Assembly (NCBI GenBank): GCA_050944415.1
Contig: JBMNRA010000073.1
Coordinates: forward strand, 1-12,219
Direction: 5' to 3'
Source of the DNA: Ruminococcus_G sp050944415
Lineage (GTDB): Bacteria; Bacillota; Clostridia; Lachnospirales; Lachnospiraceae
Length of the DNA: 12,219 nt
Shown: one piece after another, positions 1 through 6,329 of the stretch
Position numbering within the stretch: position 1 is the first letter of the stretch
Layout: each line of letters starts with the position of its first letter
The notes under the pieces: generated by a model
Seen by the model: the letters and a program-made list of their open reading frames with translations, nothing else
Told to the model about the DNA's origin: nothing
Databases searched by the model: none
Program-made: the position numbers and the translations under genes

Positions 1-28
1 CGCGCTAACCAACTGCGCTATACCCACC
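1..28 (-). tRNA. tRNA-His, 5' part only (cut by window edge)
   Basis: Read on the minus strand, the first 28 bases are the 5' end of a tRNA: an acceptor strand GTGGGTA, then T8 A9 and a D-arm with GCGC paired to GCGC around AGTTGGTTA. One extra G precedes the 7-base acceptor strand, which fits the G-1 base peculiar to tRNA-His. The bacterial tRNA-His start (GGTGG.TATAGC) is very similar. The anticodon lies outside the window, so the identity is inferred from the 5' half only. It is the last visible tRNA of a Pro-Gly-Arg-His cluster. Confidence 0.72.
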
Positions 29-32
29 ATAA

Positions 33-106
<74 letters not shown>

Positions 107-196
107 ATAAACGGTGCACCATCGTCGCTACTCCGTACACCACAGTACAAAGCATGCGTATACGCTGCATAATTTTCTGCATTTATCATTAATGCA

Positions 197-267
197 AGCG
201 GGTGATGGGAATCGAACCCACGTATCTAGCTTGGAAGGCTAGTGTTCTACCATTGAACTACACCCGC
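197..267 (-). tRNA. tRNA-Gly (anticodon TCC)
   Basis: This is a complete 71-base cloverleaf: acceptor GCGGGTG/CACCCGC, D-stem GTTC/GAAC with the short AATGGTA loop typical of tRNA-Gly, and anticodon stem CTAGC/GCTAG around CTTCCAA (anticodon TCC, reading GGA). The T-loop is TTCGATT and the discriminator base is T. CCA is not encoded. The 90 bases between this tRNA and tRNA-Arg (107-196) show no feature I can name. Confidence 0.96.
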
Positions 268-293
268 ATATCCTTCGTCAGTTTCCACCAGTA

Positions 294-368
294 TCGGGGT
301 GACAGGATTCGAACCTGCGGCCTCCTGGTCCCAAACCAGGCGCTCTAGCCAAACTGAGCCACACCCCG
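294..368 (-). tRNA. tRNA-Pro (anticodon TGG)
   Basis: This is a complete 75-base cloverleaf: acceptor CGGGGTG/CACCCCG, D-stem GCTC/GAGC, and anticodon stem CCTGG/CCAGG around TTTGGGA (anticodon TGG, reading CCA). The T-arm has TTCGAAT and the discriminator base is A. It is the first tRNA after the cluster promoter, so the transcript order is Pro, Gly, Arg, His. Confidence 0.96.
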
Positions 369-402
369 TTGCTCAAAGCGCCTCTGGCCTGACGCAAGGT
401 AT

Positions 403-431
403 ATTATATTATAGACTTTTTCAAAAGTCAA
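403..431 (-). promoter_or_regulatory. Sigma-A promoter of the tRNA cluster
   Basis: The minus strand has a -35 box TTGACT (426-431), exactly 17 bases, and a -10 box TATAAT (403-408). The start of transcription would be near 396, about 27 bases before tRNA-Pro. The -35 box lies within the last codons of the yfcE-like gene, so the tRNA promoter begins inside the preceding gene. No terminator separates the two, so the tRNAs may also receive read-through from the operon upstream. Confidence 0.85.
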
Positions 432-957
432 CATATTTTTTAAAATTTTTAAACGGTTTTTCAACATCTCGCTTCAAATACCGGACGGTAAAATGAGCAT
501 CCCCTCCGGAATCTATTTCCATTACCATATAACTGGGATCTCTGGGAATCTGTCTGGGATAAGCCAGGCTTCCCGGATTAAGCACCGTGATATTTTTCCG
601 TATATCCAGGTAGGGTCTGTGGGTGTGGCCATACATCACAATATCCACCTTCCTGCTCTCTCCCTCTTCCCGTATGGTTTCCGCTCCCATGGAAACACCG
701 TAATAATGGCCATGGCAGAGAAAAATCTTCTTTCCGCCCAGTTCAAATTCCATTTCACGTTCCAGCGTACTGAAGTAATCATTATTACCTGCCACCACGT
801 ACAACGGACACCCGGCCATTTCGGCAATGTAATCTTCTTCACCCTCTACATCCCCGCAGTGAATCAGCGCATCCACAGGCCAGACCTTCTCAATAACCCC
901 TTTCAGATTTCCGGCATGCCCATGAGTATCGCTTATAATTACAACTTTCATCCTCAT
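421..957 (-). CDS. yfcE: YfcE/MJ0936-type metallophosphodiesterase
   Basis: This 178-residue protein is a single calcineurin-like metallophosphoesterase domain of the YfcE/MJ0936 family: small cytosolic enzymes that hydrolyse phosphodiesters with two bound metals, with an unsettled natural substrate. The metal-binding motifs appear in order: SDTHGH (D10, H12), CGD (D36), AGNND (N59), CHGH (H82, H84) and YGHTHRP (H111, H113), followed by the family signature LNPGS. Its length is normal. The start codon overlaps the rdgB stop as ATGA, which implies translational coupling. A second ATG two codons later (949-951) is also placed after a purine-rich stretch and cannot be excluded. YfcE following RdgB is a familiar pairing in Firmicutes. 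The function within the family is uncertain. Confidence 0.93.
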   Translation of the reverse strand: MRMKVVIISDTHGHAGNLKGVIEKVWPVDALIHCGDVEGEEDYIAEMAGCPLYVVAGNNDYFSTLEREMEFELGGKKIFLCHGHYYGVSMGAETIREEGESRKVDIVMYGHTHRPYLDIRKNITVLNPGSLAYPRQIPRDPSYMVMEIDSGGDAHFTVRYLKRDVEKPFKNFKKYVDF

Positions 958-1553
958 CCCTCTTTCCTGGCCTGAAGCTCACATTTCATTTTCCTTAAAG
1001 CTTTCCCGCGATGACTGATTTTATTTTTAATTTCCGGCGGAAGTTCCGCCGTAGAACATCCATACTCCGGTACGTAAAAGATCGGGTCATAGCCAAATCC
1101 ATTCTCTCCTCTCTCCTCATATCCGATTCTTCCCTCAACGGTTCCTTCCGCCGTCAAAACTTCTCCGTTGGGAAAAGCCGCCGCAATCACACAGACGAAC
1201 CTGGCCGTTCTTTTCTCATCCGGTACGCCCGCCAGCCGGTCAATCAGATTCCGGTTCTTTATTCTGTAAGAAGTATCCTCCCCCATATAACGTGCAGAAT
1301 AAATCCCCGGTTCCTTATTCAGATAATCAATTTCCAGACCGGAATCATCAGCCAGGACAATCTCATGACATAATTCCATGACAGCCTTTGCTTTTATAAT
1401 GGCATTCTCTTCAAAACTTTTTCCATCTTCCTCTATCTGCGCGTTAATTCCGGCTTCTTTCATAGAAAGTATCTCTAACTCCGGATCAGCCAGAATCTCC
1501 CGTATTTCTTTCATTTTCCCTTCATTTCCTGTGGCAAAAATGATTCTTTTCAT
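954..1553 (-). CDS. rdgB: RdgB/HAM1 XTP/dITP pyrophosphatase
   Basis: This 199-residue house-cleaning enzyme hydrolyses the non-canonical purine nucleotides dITP and XTP (and ITP) to monophosphates and pyrophosphate, which keeps them out of DNA and RNA. The family motifs are all present: ATGNEGKMKEI at residues 7-17 (nucleotide and phosphate contacts), ADDSGLE near 68-74, GIYSARY at 83-89, GFGYDPIF near 152-159 and the C-terminal SHRGKAL at 180-186. Length is typical. It begins three bases after the stop of the methyltransferase gene, with a ribosome site AGGGAG inside the end of that gene, and its stop overlaps the yfcE start by four bases. It therefore sits in the middle of a three-gene operon for nucleotide and RNA maintenance. 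Confidence in function is high. Confidence 0.97.
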   Translation of the reverse strand: MKRIIFATGNEGKMKEIREILADPELEILSMKEAGINAQIEEDGKSFEENAIIKAKAVMELCHEIVLADDSGLEIDYLNKEPGIYSARYMGEDTSYRIKNRNLIDRLAGVPDEKRTARFVCVIAAAFPNGEVLTAEGTVEGRIGYEERGENGFGYDPIFYVPEYGCSTAELPPEIKNKISHRGKALRKMKCELQARKEG

Positions 1554-1556
1554 CTG

Positions 1557-2711
1557 TTACTGCTCCCTTCGCTTTTTGGGCGGTTTCGGCCCAAGATACT
1601 GATAAAAGTAGGTTTTCAGCATCCCGTTATATATTTTCCGGTTTTTATCAGCATTTTTTCCTATATAACGCTGTGCATCCGGATAACTGGTGATCAGATA
1701 CATGGACCAGCTGTCCAGTCTCCGAAAAGCTTCTCCAATCTCCCGGTACAGCCCGGACAGTGCTTCTTTCTCCTCCAACCGCTCTCCATAAGGCGGATTG
1801 GTGACAATAAAACCGTATTTTTTCGGATGGCTGAGCTGACTTACCGGCCGCTGCTGAAAATGAATCAGATGATCCACCCCTGCCAGAGCCGCATTTTCCC
1901 TGGCGCTCCTTATTACATCTCCATCAATATCGTATCCCTGGATATCCGTTTCCGCCTGAAGATCCAGCAGATCCCGGGCCTCTTCCCTGGCGTCCATCCA
2001 ACAGTTCTCCGGAATCAGATGAGTCCACTTCTCCGCCAGAAAGAAACGGTTCATTCCCGGCGCCATATTAGCCGCCATCATGGCTGCCTCAATGGGAAAA
2101 GTACCGCTGCCGCAGAATGGATCCACCAGTATCCGATCCTTTTTCCAGGGCGTCATCATCAGCAGGGCAGCCGCGAGAGTCTCCGTAATGGGTGCTTTTG
2201 CCGTCCGTTTCCGATAGCCCCTCTTATGCAGGGACACTCCGGAGGTATCAAGACCAATGGTGGCCACATCCTTTAAAATTGTCACCCGGATCGGATAGCT
2301 TTCCCCGGTCTCCTCAAACCAGGAAACATGATAATATTCCTTCAGTCTCTCCACAATGGCTTTCTTTATAATAGACTGTATATCAGAAGGGCTGAACAGT
2401 TTGCTCTTGATCGACGTGGCTTTTGCCACCCAGAATTTTCCATCTTTTGGGATCAGCTCTTCCCAGGGCAGGGCCTTTGTCTTTTCAAACAGTTCTTCAA
2501 AAGTTTCCGCCCTGATTTGTCCCACTTTCAGAAGAATTCTTTCTGTCGTTCTGAGAAAAACATTGGCATAGGCCACAGCCTGCGCGTCTCCCGAAAATGT
2601 AACTTTTCCGTCCTCCACCTGGCTGATATCATAGCCCAGATCGATAATCTCCCTTTTCAGCATCGCTTCCGTACCAAAATGGCAGGGTGCAATCAGTTCA
2701 AACCGCTTCAT
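1557..2711 (-). CDS. THUMP-domain class I SAM-dependent RNA methyltransferase (RlmL N-half/YpsC type)
   Basis: This 384-residue protein belongs to COG0116, the family of B. subtilis YpsC and of the N-terminal half of E. coli RlmL, which makes m2G2445 in 23S rRNA. The N-terminal part (about 45-155) fits a THUMP RNA-binding domain. The C-terminal part is a Rossmann methyltransferase with DPFCGSG at 197-203 (SAM binding), GYDID at 259-263 (acidic ribose contact) and the catalytic NPPYGER at 305-311, typical of N2-guanine methylases. The tail is basic (KPPKKRREQ). It starts after the ribosome site GAGGGG and is the first gene of the operon with rdgB and yfcE. The family is certain. The target nucleotide is inferred from homologues. 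Confidence 0.92.
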   Translation of the reverse strand: MKRFELIAPCHFGTEAMLKREIIDLGYDISQVEDGKVTFSGDAQAVAYANVFLRTTERILLKVGQIRAETFEELFEKTKALPWEELIPKDGKFWVAKATSIKSKLFSPSDIQSIIKKAIVERLKEYYHVSWFEETGESYPIRVTILKDVATIGLDTSGVSLHKRGYRKRTAKAPITETLAAALLMMTPWKKDRILVDPFCGSGTFPIEAAMMAANMAPGMNRFFLAEKWTHLIPENCWMDAREEARDLLDLQAETDIQGYDIDGDVIRSARENAALAGVDHLIHFQQRPVSQLSHPKKYGFIVTNPPYGERLEEKEALSGLYREIGEAFRRLDSWSMYLITSYPDAQRYIGKNADKNRKIYNGMLKTYFYQYLGPKPPKKRREQ

Positions 2712-2731
2712 TTTCCCCTCTTTTCCAAACA

Positions 2732-2760
2732 GCGTCCTTCCGGAATTTCCGAAAGGACGC
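2732..2760 (-). other. Stem-loop in the leader of the methyltransferase operon
   Basis: An 8-base stem, GCGTCCTT with AAGGACGC, is continued by an inner CGGA/TCCG stem after one mismatch. On the minus strand it is followed by TGTTTGGAAAAG, which is not a proper U-tract, and then by the GAGGGG ribosome site. Because the operon promoter lies at 2782-2810, the hairpin would be in the 5' untranslated leader. It could instead be a weak terminator for the rhodanese gene. Confidence 0.55.
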
Positions 2761-2781
2761 TTGTCACATTATTTTCATTTT

Positions 2782-2810
2782 ATTGTACTATGTTTTCGCG
2801 GAAAACTCAA
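2782..2810 (-). promoter_or_regulatory. Sigma-A promoter of the methyltransferase-rdgB-yfcE operon
   Basis: The minus strand shows a -35 box TTGAGT (2805-2810), a 17-base spacer and a -10 box TACAAT (2782-2787). It starts just beyond the rhodanese stop codon. Transcription would begin near 2775, giving a leader of about 64 bases that contains the stem-loop at 2732-2760. Confidence 0.72.
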
Positions 2811-2811
2811 G

Positions 2812-3117
2812 CTAACTGACCCTTTTTCTCTCACGCCAGCTGTGAATACCGCCAGTCAGCGACTTAACCCGGTATCCCTTGGCAGCCATCTCCTTAGCTC
2901 TGACCAGACTGGAAGCTCCTCTTTCACAGTACAGAATAATAATCATGCTTCGTGGAAGGGAAAACAGTGAAGCGGTATCTTCATAGTCGATATGACGCGC
3001 TCCCGGCACATGGTACTTTCCATATTCTTCTTCTGAACGCAGATCTATAATCAAAGTATCTTTGCGATACCTGTATTTTTCCAGCATATCCGGAGAAATC
3101 ATTTCCAGTTCGGACAT
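2812..3117 (-). CDS. Single-domain rhodanese-like protein
   Basis: This 101-residue protein is one rhodanese domain, the fold that carries sulfur as a cysteine persulfide. The substrate-side motif DLRSEEEYGKYHVPGA (residues 25-40) matches the family's D-R-x-x-x-E-[YF]-x-x-G-H-I-P-G-A pattern. The active-site loop begins at Cys64 (YCERGASS), and TGGIHSW at 88-94 is the usual C-terminal signature. The catalytic cysteine is present, so it may be an active sulfurtransferase, but the sulfur donor and acceptor cannot be told from sequence. The ribosome site AAAGGAG is well placed. It appears to be a single-gene unit; I see only a weak possible promoter upstream (CGGACA, 18 bases, TATATT). Confidence 0.9.
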   Translation of the reverse strand: MSELEMISPDMLEKYRYRKDTLIIDLRSEEEYGKYHVPGARHIDYEDTASLFSLPRSMIIILYCERGASSLVRAKEMAAKGYRVKSLTGGIHSWRERKRVS

Positions 3118-3179
3118 ATATTACTCCTTTTTTATTAATATATTCACCGGCTTCTCCTTTTGTCCGTCTGTACAAAGAG

Positions 3180-3212
3180 AAAAGCTATGGTAGGGGAGCT
3201 ACCATAGCTTTT
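3180..3212 (-). terminator. Probable intrinsic terminator of the oxidoreductase gene
   Basis: This is a perfect 14-base inverted repeat (AAAAGCTATGGTAG and its complement) around a 5-base loop. On the minus strand the stem is followed by CTTTTCTCTTTG, a fair U-rich tail. It lies about 120 bases downstream of the Gfo/Idh/MocA stop codon, which is far, but no gene intervenes. On the plus strand the stem ends in TTTT and then turns G-rich, so it would be weaker in that direction. Confidence 0.6.
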
Positions 3213-3329
3213 CGAGGGGAGTATAAATAATTAATAAGGGTTATTAATTGTAAAAAAAATTTTTTGAAGGGTAAATTCTTTTTACAAATTTGATTATAAT
3301 ACAGTTTCCAGAAAAAAGCAACAAATATT
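3213..3329. other. AT-rich gap with two further inverted repeats
   Basis: Between the terminator and the oxidoreductase stop there is a perfect palindrome at 3229-3249 (AATTAATAA, GGG, TTATTAATT). Next comes a longer AT-rich inverted repeat with arms TTGTAAAAA (3248-3256) and TTTTTACAA (3279-3287). A TATAAT box on the plus strand (3295-3300) has no convincing -35 partner and no gene behind it. I find no open reading frame and recognise no known riboswitch here. The repeats may be protein-binding sites or transcript-end structures. Confidence 0.4.
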
Positions 3330-4304
3330 TTATTGTTCGAAGGGATAAATCACGCCCCACTCTTTTCTCAGATATTCTGTCAGCTTTATCACCTTCATAA
3401 TTTCTTCATGCGGAAGCTCCGGACACTCCAACAGACCTTCTTCCAGCGCCCGTTTGCAGGCCAGCACTTCATACTCATACCCATTAATCTGTTTGGGTAC
3501 CGGATAGCGCTTTATTACCTGTCTTTTCTCATCCAGCACTCGGATTTCCTCGCAGTTATTGATATTCTGAACTTCAATACATCCTTTAGTGCCGTTGATT
3601 TCACCCAGGCGGTTACAGTGTACCAGCATGGATGCATAAAGCACTGCCATTTTACCGTCTTCGTAAATCAGTGTTATACTTTCCTGCGCATCTACTCCTG
3701 TTTCCAGTTTAACACATACGGAAGAAATTTCCTTGATTTTATCTCCGAAAAACATCAACGCAAAATGAAGGGGATATACTCCCAGATCCATCAGGGCGCC
3801 GCCTGCCAGTTCCAGTTTTCTCATTCTCTCAATATTGATGTGCTCATAACCCAGATTTCCGGCCATGGATGTAATATCGCCGATTACTCCGCTGTCTATT
3901 ACATCCTGAATCATTTTCCGGCTGGGCATATAACGGGTCCACATGGCTTCTGCAATCAACAGATTTTTTTCCTTTGCCAGGGCAAATAATTCCTCCGCCT
4001 GCCACGCTTTCACAGTAAAGGGTTTTTCGCACAATACCGGTTTCCCGTATTCCAGACAGAGCTTTGCATGTTCATAATGAAACACATGGGGTGTGGCAAT
4101 GTAAACCAGATCCACCTGGGGATCCTCAAGCATTTCTTCATAAGAGCCATAAGCTTTCTCGATGCCCCATTTGTCAGCAAAAGCCTTGGCCCTTTCATAA
4201 TCTCTCGCTGCAATAGCGTAACCTTCCACTGAGTCATCCAGTCCCCGAAGGGCCGTTGCCATGGACGTCGCGATATTTCCAGCCCCCAAAATCGCTACTT
4301 TCAT
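3330..4304 (-). CDS. Gfo/Idh/MocA-family NAD(P)-dependent oxidoreductase
   Basis: This 324-residue cytosolic dehydrogenase belongs to a family acting mostly on sugars, inositols and related polyols. The Rossmann motif GAGNIA is at residues 7-12, CEKP at 92-95 carries the family's Lys that binds substrate and cofactor, and GGALMDLGVYPL at 168-179 is typical of the branch with trans-dihydrodiol dehydrogenase and 1,5-anhydrofructose reductase. I chose the ATG at 4302-4304 over an in-frame ATG nine codons upstream because an AGGAGGT ribosome site (4311-4317) sits six bases before it. The gene stands alone, between the rhodanese unit and a divergent small gene. A possible -10 box TATAGT (4343-4348) has no clear -35. 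The substrate cannot be predicted, because no transporter or kinase lies alongside. Confidence 0.93.
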   Translation of the reverse strand: MKVAILGAGNIATSMATALRGLDDSVEGYAIAARDYERAKAFADKWGIEKAYGSYEEMLEDPQVDLVYIATPHVFHYEHAKLCLEYGKPVLCEKPFTVKAWQAEELFALAKEKNLLIAEAMWTRYMPSRKMIQDVIDSGVIGDITSMAGNLGYEHINIERMRKLELAGGALMDLGVYPLHFALMFFGDKIKEISSVCVKLETGVDAQESITLIYEDGKMAVLYASMLVHCNRLGEINGTKGCIEVQNINNCEEIRVLDEKRQVIKRYPVPKQINGYEYEVLACKRALEEGLLECPELPHEEIMKVIKLTEYLRKEWGVIYPFEQ

Positions 4305-4389
4305 TTTGCTACCTCCTGTTATCGTAACCATATTGTCGGTTAACTATACCACATTTTTCAGAAAAAAACTAAAGAAATCCTGCACTATC

Positions 4390-4419
4390 TGCATAAAATA
4401 TTCGATAAAAGCCATACTA
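4390..4419 (+). promoter_or_regulatory. Candidate forespore sigma-G promoter
   Basis: The plus strand reads TGCATA (4390-4395), 17 bases, then CATACTA (4413-4419). Sigma-G of Bacillus and Clostridia recognises about TGNATA, 17-18 bases, CATNNTA, and the classical spore-protein (ssp) genes use TGAATA and CATACTA. The match is nearly perfect, and the only gene behind it is the small Asn-rich reading frame at 4461. There is no competing sigma-A promoter that I can see in this gap. Confidence 0.68.
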
Positions 4420-4460
4420 AGACCGTAACACAAAGTATGATTGAAACAGGAGGGACTAAA

Positions 4461-4613
4461 ATGTCTAAAAATTACTCTGACGAAAACACAAACAAAAATA
4501 AGATGAACAACAATACTTCCAACAACAGCAGCACAGACAAAAACTCTTCTTCCAACAAATCTTCCAACTGCCACAACAAAAACCAGAACAATTCATCAAC
4601 TTCTAAATACTAG
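4461..4613 (+). CDS. Asn/Ser/Lys-rich 50-residue protein, candidate small spore protein
   Basis: I do not recognise a family. The 50-residue product is almost entirely polar: Asn, Ser and Lys make up most residues, and there is no membrane segment. It has a single Cys-His pair (NCHNK) at residues 36-40 and ends in KY. It is probably a real gene because it has an AGGAGG ribosome site six to eight bases before the ATG, a sigma-G-like promoter about 40 bases upstream and a strong terminator just after the stop. Low complexity and forespore-type control suggest a small, soluble spore protein. It does not resemble the alpha/beta SASP signature, and any similarity to Gln/Asn-rich gamma-type SASP is of composition only. 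The function is unknown and the spore link is an inference. Confidence 0.72.
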   Translation: MSKNYSDENTNKNKMNNNTSNNSSTDKNSSSNKSSNCHNKNQNNSSTSKY

Positions 4614-4620
4614 CTGTCAG

Positions 4621-4655
4621 AAAGGGTGTCCGGACGAATCCGCCGGACACCCTTT
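4621..4655. terminator. Strong bidirectional intrinsic terminator
   Basis: A perfect 13-base stem (AAAGGGTGTCCGG and its complement) encloses a 9-base loop. On the plus strand it is followed by TTTATCTTTTTTT, an excellent U-tract for the small Asn-rich gene. On the minus strand the stem ends in TTT and serves the HAAS-CapA operon. The stop codon of the HAAS gene (4655-4657) touches the outer base of the stem. Confidence 0.88.
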
Positions 4656-5077
4656 TATCTTTTTTTCCACAGAGATATCAGAATTCCAGCTAACAGCACC
4701 GGAACCAGTATCGGAGACAGAATACGGAAAATGCTTCCCACAAGCCATAAAATCACACAGACAACCGCCGCTGCCGCCAGGAAGACAATCAGACACCCGC
4801 TGCCGGATATGCGTTTTCCATAAAATCCGGTCTTTTCCTCTGTCCGAGCCGGCTGTTCGTCCGGAATGTATTCCCCCGACTTTCTGGTATCCAGCAAAGT
4901 TCTGGCCAGCAGAACAGGGTCTCCCAGTTCCTGCAAAATCTCTTCCTCCGATCTGCCTTTTGCTCTTTCCTCATTAATATATCCTGAGTAATACCGGATC
5001 TGTTCTTCTGTTTCCTGTGCCGTCATTCCTTCCTGCAGCTTATCTCTCAGCGCCTTTAAAAATTCTTCCTTATTCAT
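4655..5077 (-). CDS. HAAS/DUF1700-type membrane protein
   Basis: This is a 140-residue protein with two parts. Residues 1-66 match the HAAS (DUF1700) helical domain: MNKEEFLKALRDKL, then EEQIRYYSGYINE, then RSEEEILQELGDPVLLA. After a charged linker come two predicted membrane helices (about 94-115 and 117-136) and a short basic tail (WKKR). HAAS proteins are thought to be membrane partners in signalling and are often encoded beside PadR regulators. Here the partner is instead a CapA-type protein: the start codon overlaps the capA stop as ATGA, so the two are translationally coupled. The role is unknown; a link with the cell envelope is inferred from that coupling. The family is fairly sure, the function is not. 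Confidence 0.85.
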   Translation of the reverse strand: MNKEEFLKALRDKLQEGMTAQETEEQIRYYSGYINEERAKGRSEEEILQELGDPVLLARTLLDTRKSGEYIPDEQPARTEEKTGFYGKRISGSGCLIVFLAAAAVVCVILWLVGSIFRILSPILVPVLLAGILISLWKKR

Positions 5078-6237
5078 TCCGTGCTCCCTTCCAGCCCTTC
5101 ACTGTATTTGGCAATACGCTCCTCAATTCTTGTCTTTTCCTCTCCCTGTACAGGCGTTGGCTGGTAATTATTATAGTCCGGTTCCGATGAAATGGAACAG
5201 GGAATAATCGTAATATTTTCATCCTCCGCAACTTCTTTTCCCGTCACCGTAAACGTCTGCTGATAAATCATAGTATCTCTGTCACTGGGATTTGAGTTCC
5301 CGCCAAAACAGAAATTTCCCAGACTGTAAACAATTTTTTTCCCTTTATAAGTTTCAATCCCCTGCAGAACGTGAGGATGATGTCCCAGCACAAGGTCCGC
5401 CCCTTCATCTATAGCAATATGGGCCAGTGATTTCTGAGTATCATCGGGATAGTTTTCTTTTTCTGAACCCCAGTGAAAACTGACGATAACAAGCTGTGCT
5501 CCCTGTTCCTTCAGTTCCTGAATTTTTTCCTTCAGCTGCGTCTGACGCTCCATTCCGTCGGCCAGAACATAAATGCCGGCCAATCCTACCTTCACTCCTT
5601 TCACATCCAGAAGTGCTGTCCTGTCATATCCGAAAGTGGATATTCCTGCATTTTCCACATTCTGTATGGTATCCTCATATCCCCTTTCTCCGTAATCATG
5701 GCTGTGATTATTGGCCAGATTTGCCGCTTCCACAGACCCTTCTGTCAACACCTGTACATAAGATGGACTTCCCTTAAAAGCAAAAGTTTTCTCCTGAATG
5801 TCTTCCGATTCCGTAAGAGGTCCCTCCAGATTTACAATCGTAAGATCATCCGCCTCAAAAATGGAACGGACATTCTGAAAAAACCAGGACGGATCTCCCA
5901 CGCTTTCATACATGGCGTTAAAGCTGGTATCGTAATCGAATTCTTCATCCATCCCCAGCGTACAGTCCCCGGCCGCGCTGATGGTAATCTCCACCGGTTC
6001 CGGCGTGCTCTCCGGCTCCGGCACAGCTGTCTTTTCCGTCTCCTGTGCTTTCGCTTCCGCTGCGACTTCCCTGCTCTCCCCTCTGCTGCCGACAGCACGG
6101 ACAATCAGCACTACAGCCAGCACCAGAATCAACGCAAGAGCCGCCGCCATCCGCATCATCAGCTGCAGCTTTCTTTCCTGCACCGTCATGCGCCTTCTTC
6201 TGCGGCTTTTTTTTCGATATCCTTTTCTTTTGTCCAT
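5074..6237 (-). CDS. Membrane-anchored CapA-family protein
   Basis: This 387-residue protein has a very basic N-terminus (residues 1-17), one membrane helix at about 28-48, a Glu/Ala-rich linker, and from about residue 84 a CapA domain, a metallophosphoesterase-like fold facing outside the cell. The domain's motifs are clear: AAGDCTLG (GD at 90-91), NLEGP at 136-140, NNH at 176-178, HWG at 255-257, GHHPHV at 285-290 and SLGNF at 305-309. CapA is needed for poly-gamma-glutamate capsule production in Bacillus, but no capB or capC genes are present here, so this may be one of the many solitary CapA homologues of unclear role. It is the first gene of a pair with the HAAS protein. The ribosome site is AAGGA; I see no convincing promoter. 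Confidence 0.9.
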   Translation of the reverse strand: MDKRKGYRKKSRRRRRMTVQERKLQLMMRMAAALALILVLAVVLIVRAVGSRGESREVAAEAKAQETEKTAVPEPESTPEPVEITISAAGDCTLGMDEEFDYDTSFNAMYESVGDPSWFFQNVRSIFEADDLTIVNLEGPLTESEDIQEKTFAFKGSPSYVQVLTEGSVEAANLANNHSHDYGERGYEDTIQNVENAGISTFGYDRTALLDVKGVKVGLAGIYVLADGMERQTQLKEKIQELKEQGAQLVIVSFHWGSEKENYPDDTQKSLAHIAIDEGADLVLGHHPHVLQGIETYKGKKIVYSLGNFCFGGNSNPSDRDTMIYQQTFTVTGKEVAEDENITIIPCSISSEPDYNNYQPTPVQGEEKTRIEERIAKYSEGLEGSTE

Positions 6238-6329
6238 GATAAAATCCTTTTCATTTTCTTCTTAAAGTGTTACTATGATTGCAAGTTTATCATACTCTGC
6301 TGCAAATTGAAATATGAGGATAGAAGAAT

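Noticed and set aside
3118..3329. Possible riboswitch ahead of the rhodanese gene
   Set aside because: The repeats do not match any riboswitch core I know. The first hairpin is better explained as the terminator of the upstream gene.
4344..4574. A 76-codon minus-strand open frame with Val/Phe-rich product
   Set aside because: It is the antisense of the Asn/Ser/Lys-rich small gene, which has its own promoter, ribosome site and terminator. The hydrophobic look arises from reading AAC and AAA codons backwards.
6238..6329. Divergent promoters between capA and mnmM
   Set aside because: TATGAT, TATCAT and CATAGTA boxes occur on both strands, but none has a -35 partner at proper distance, so I report no promoter although one must exist here.
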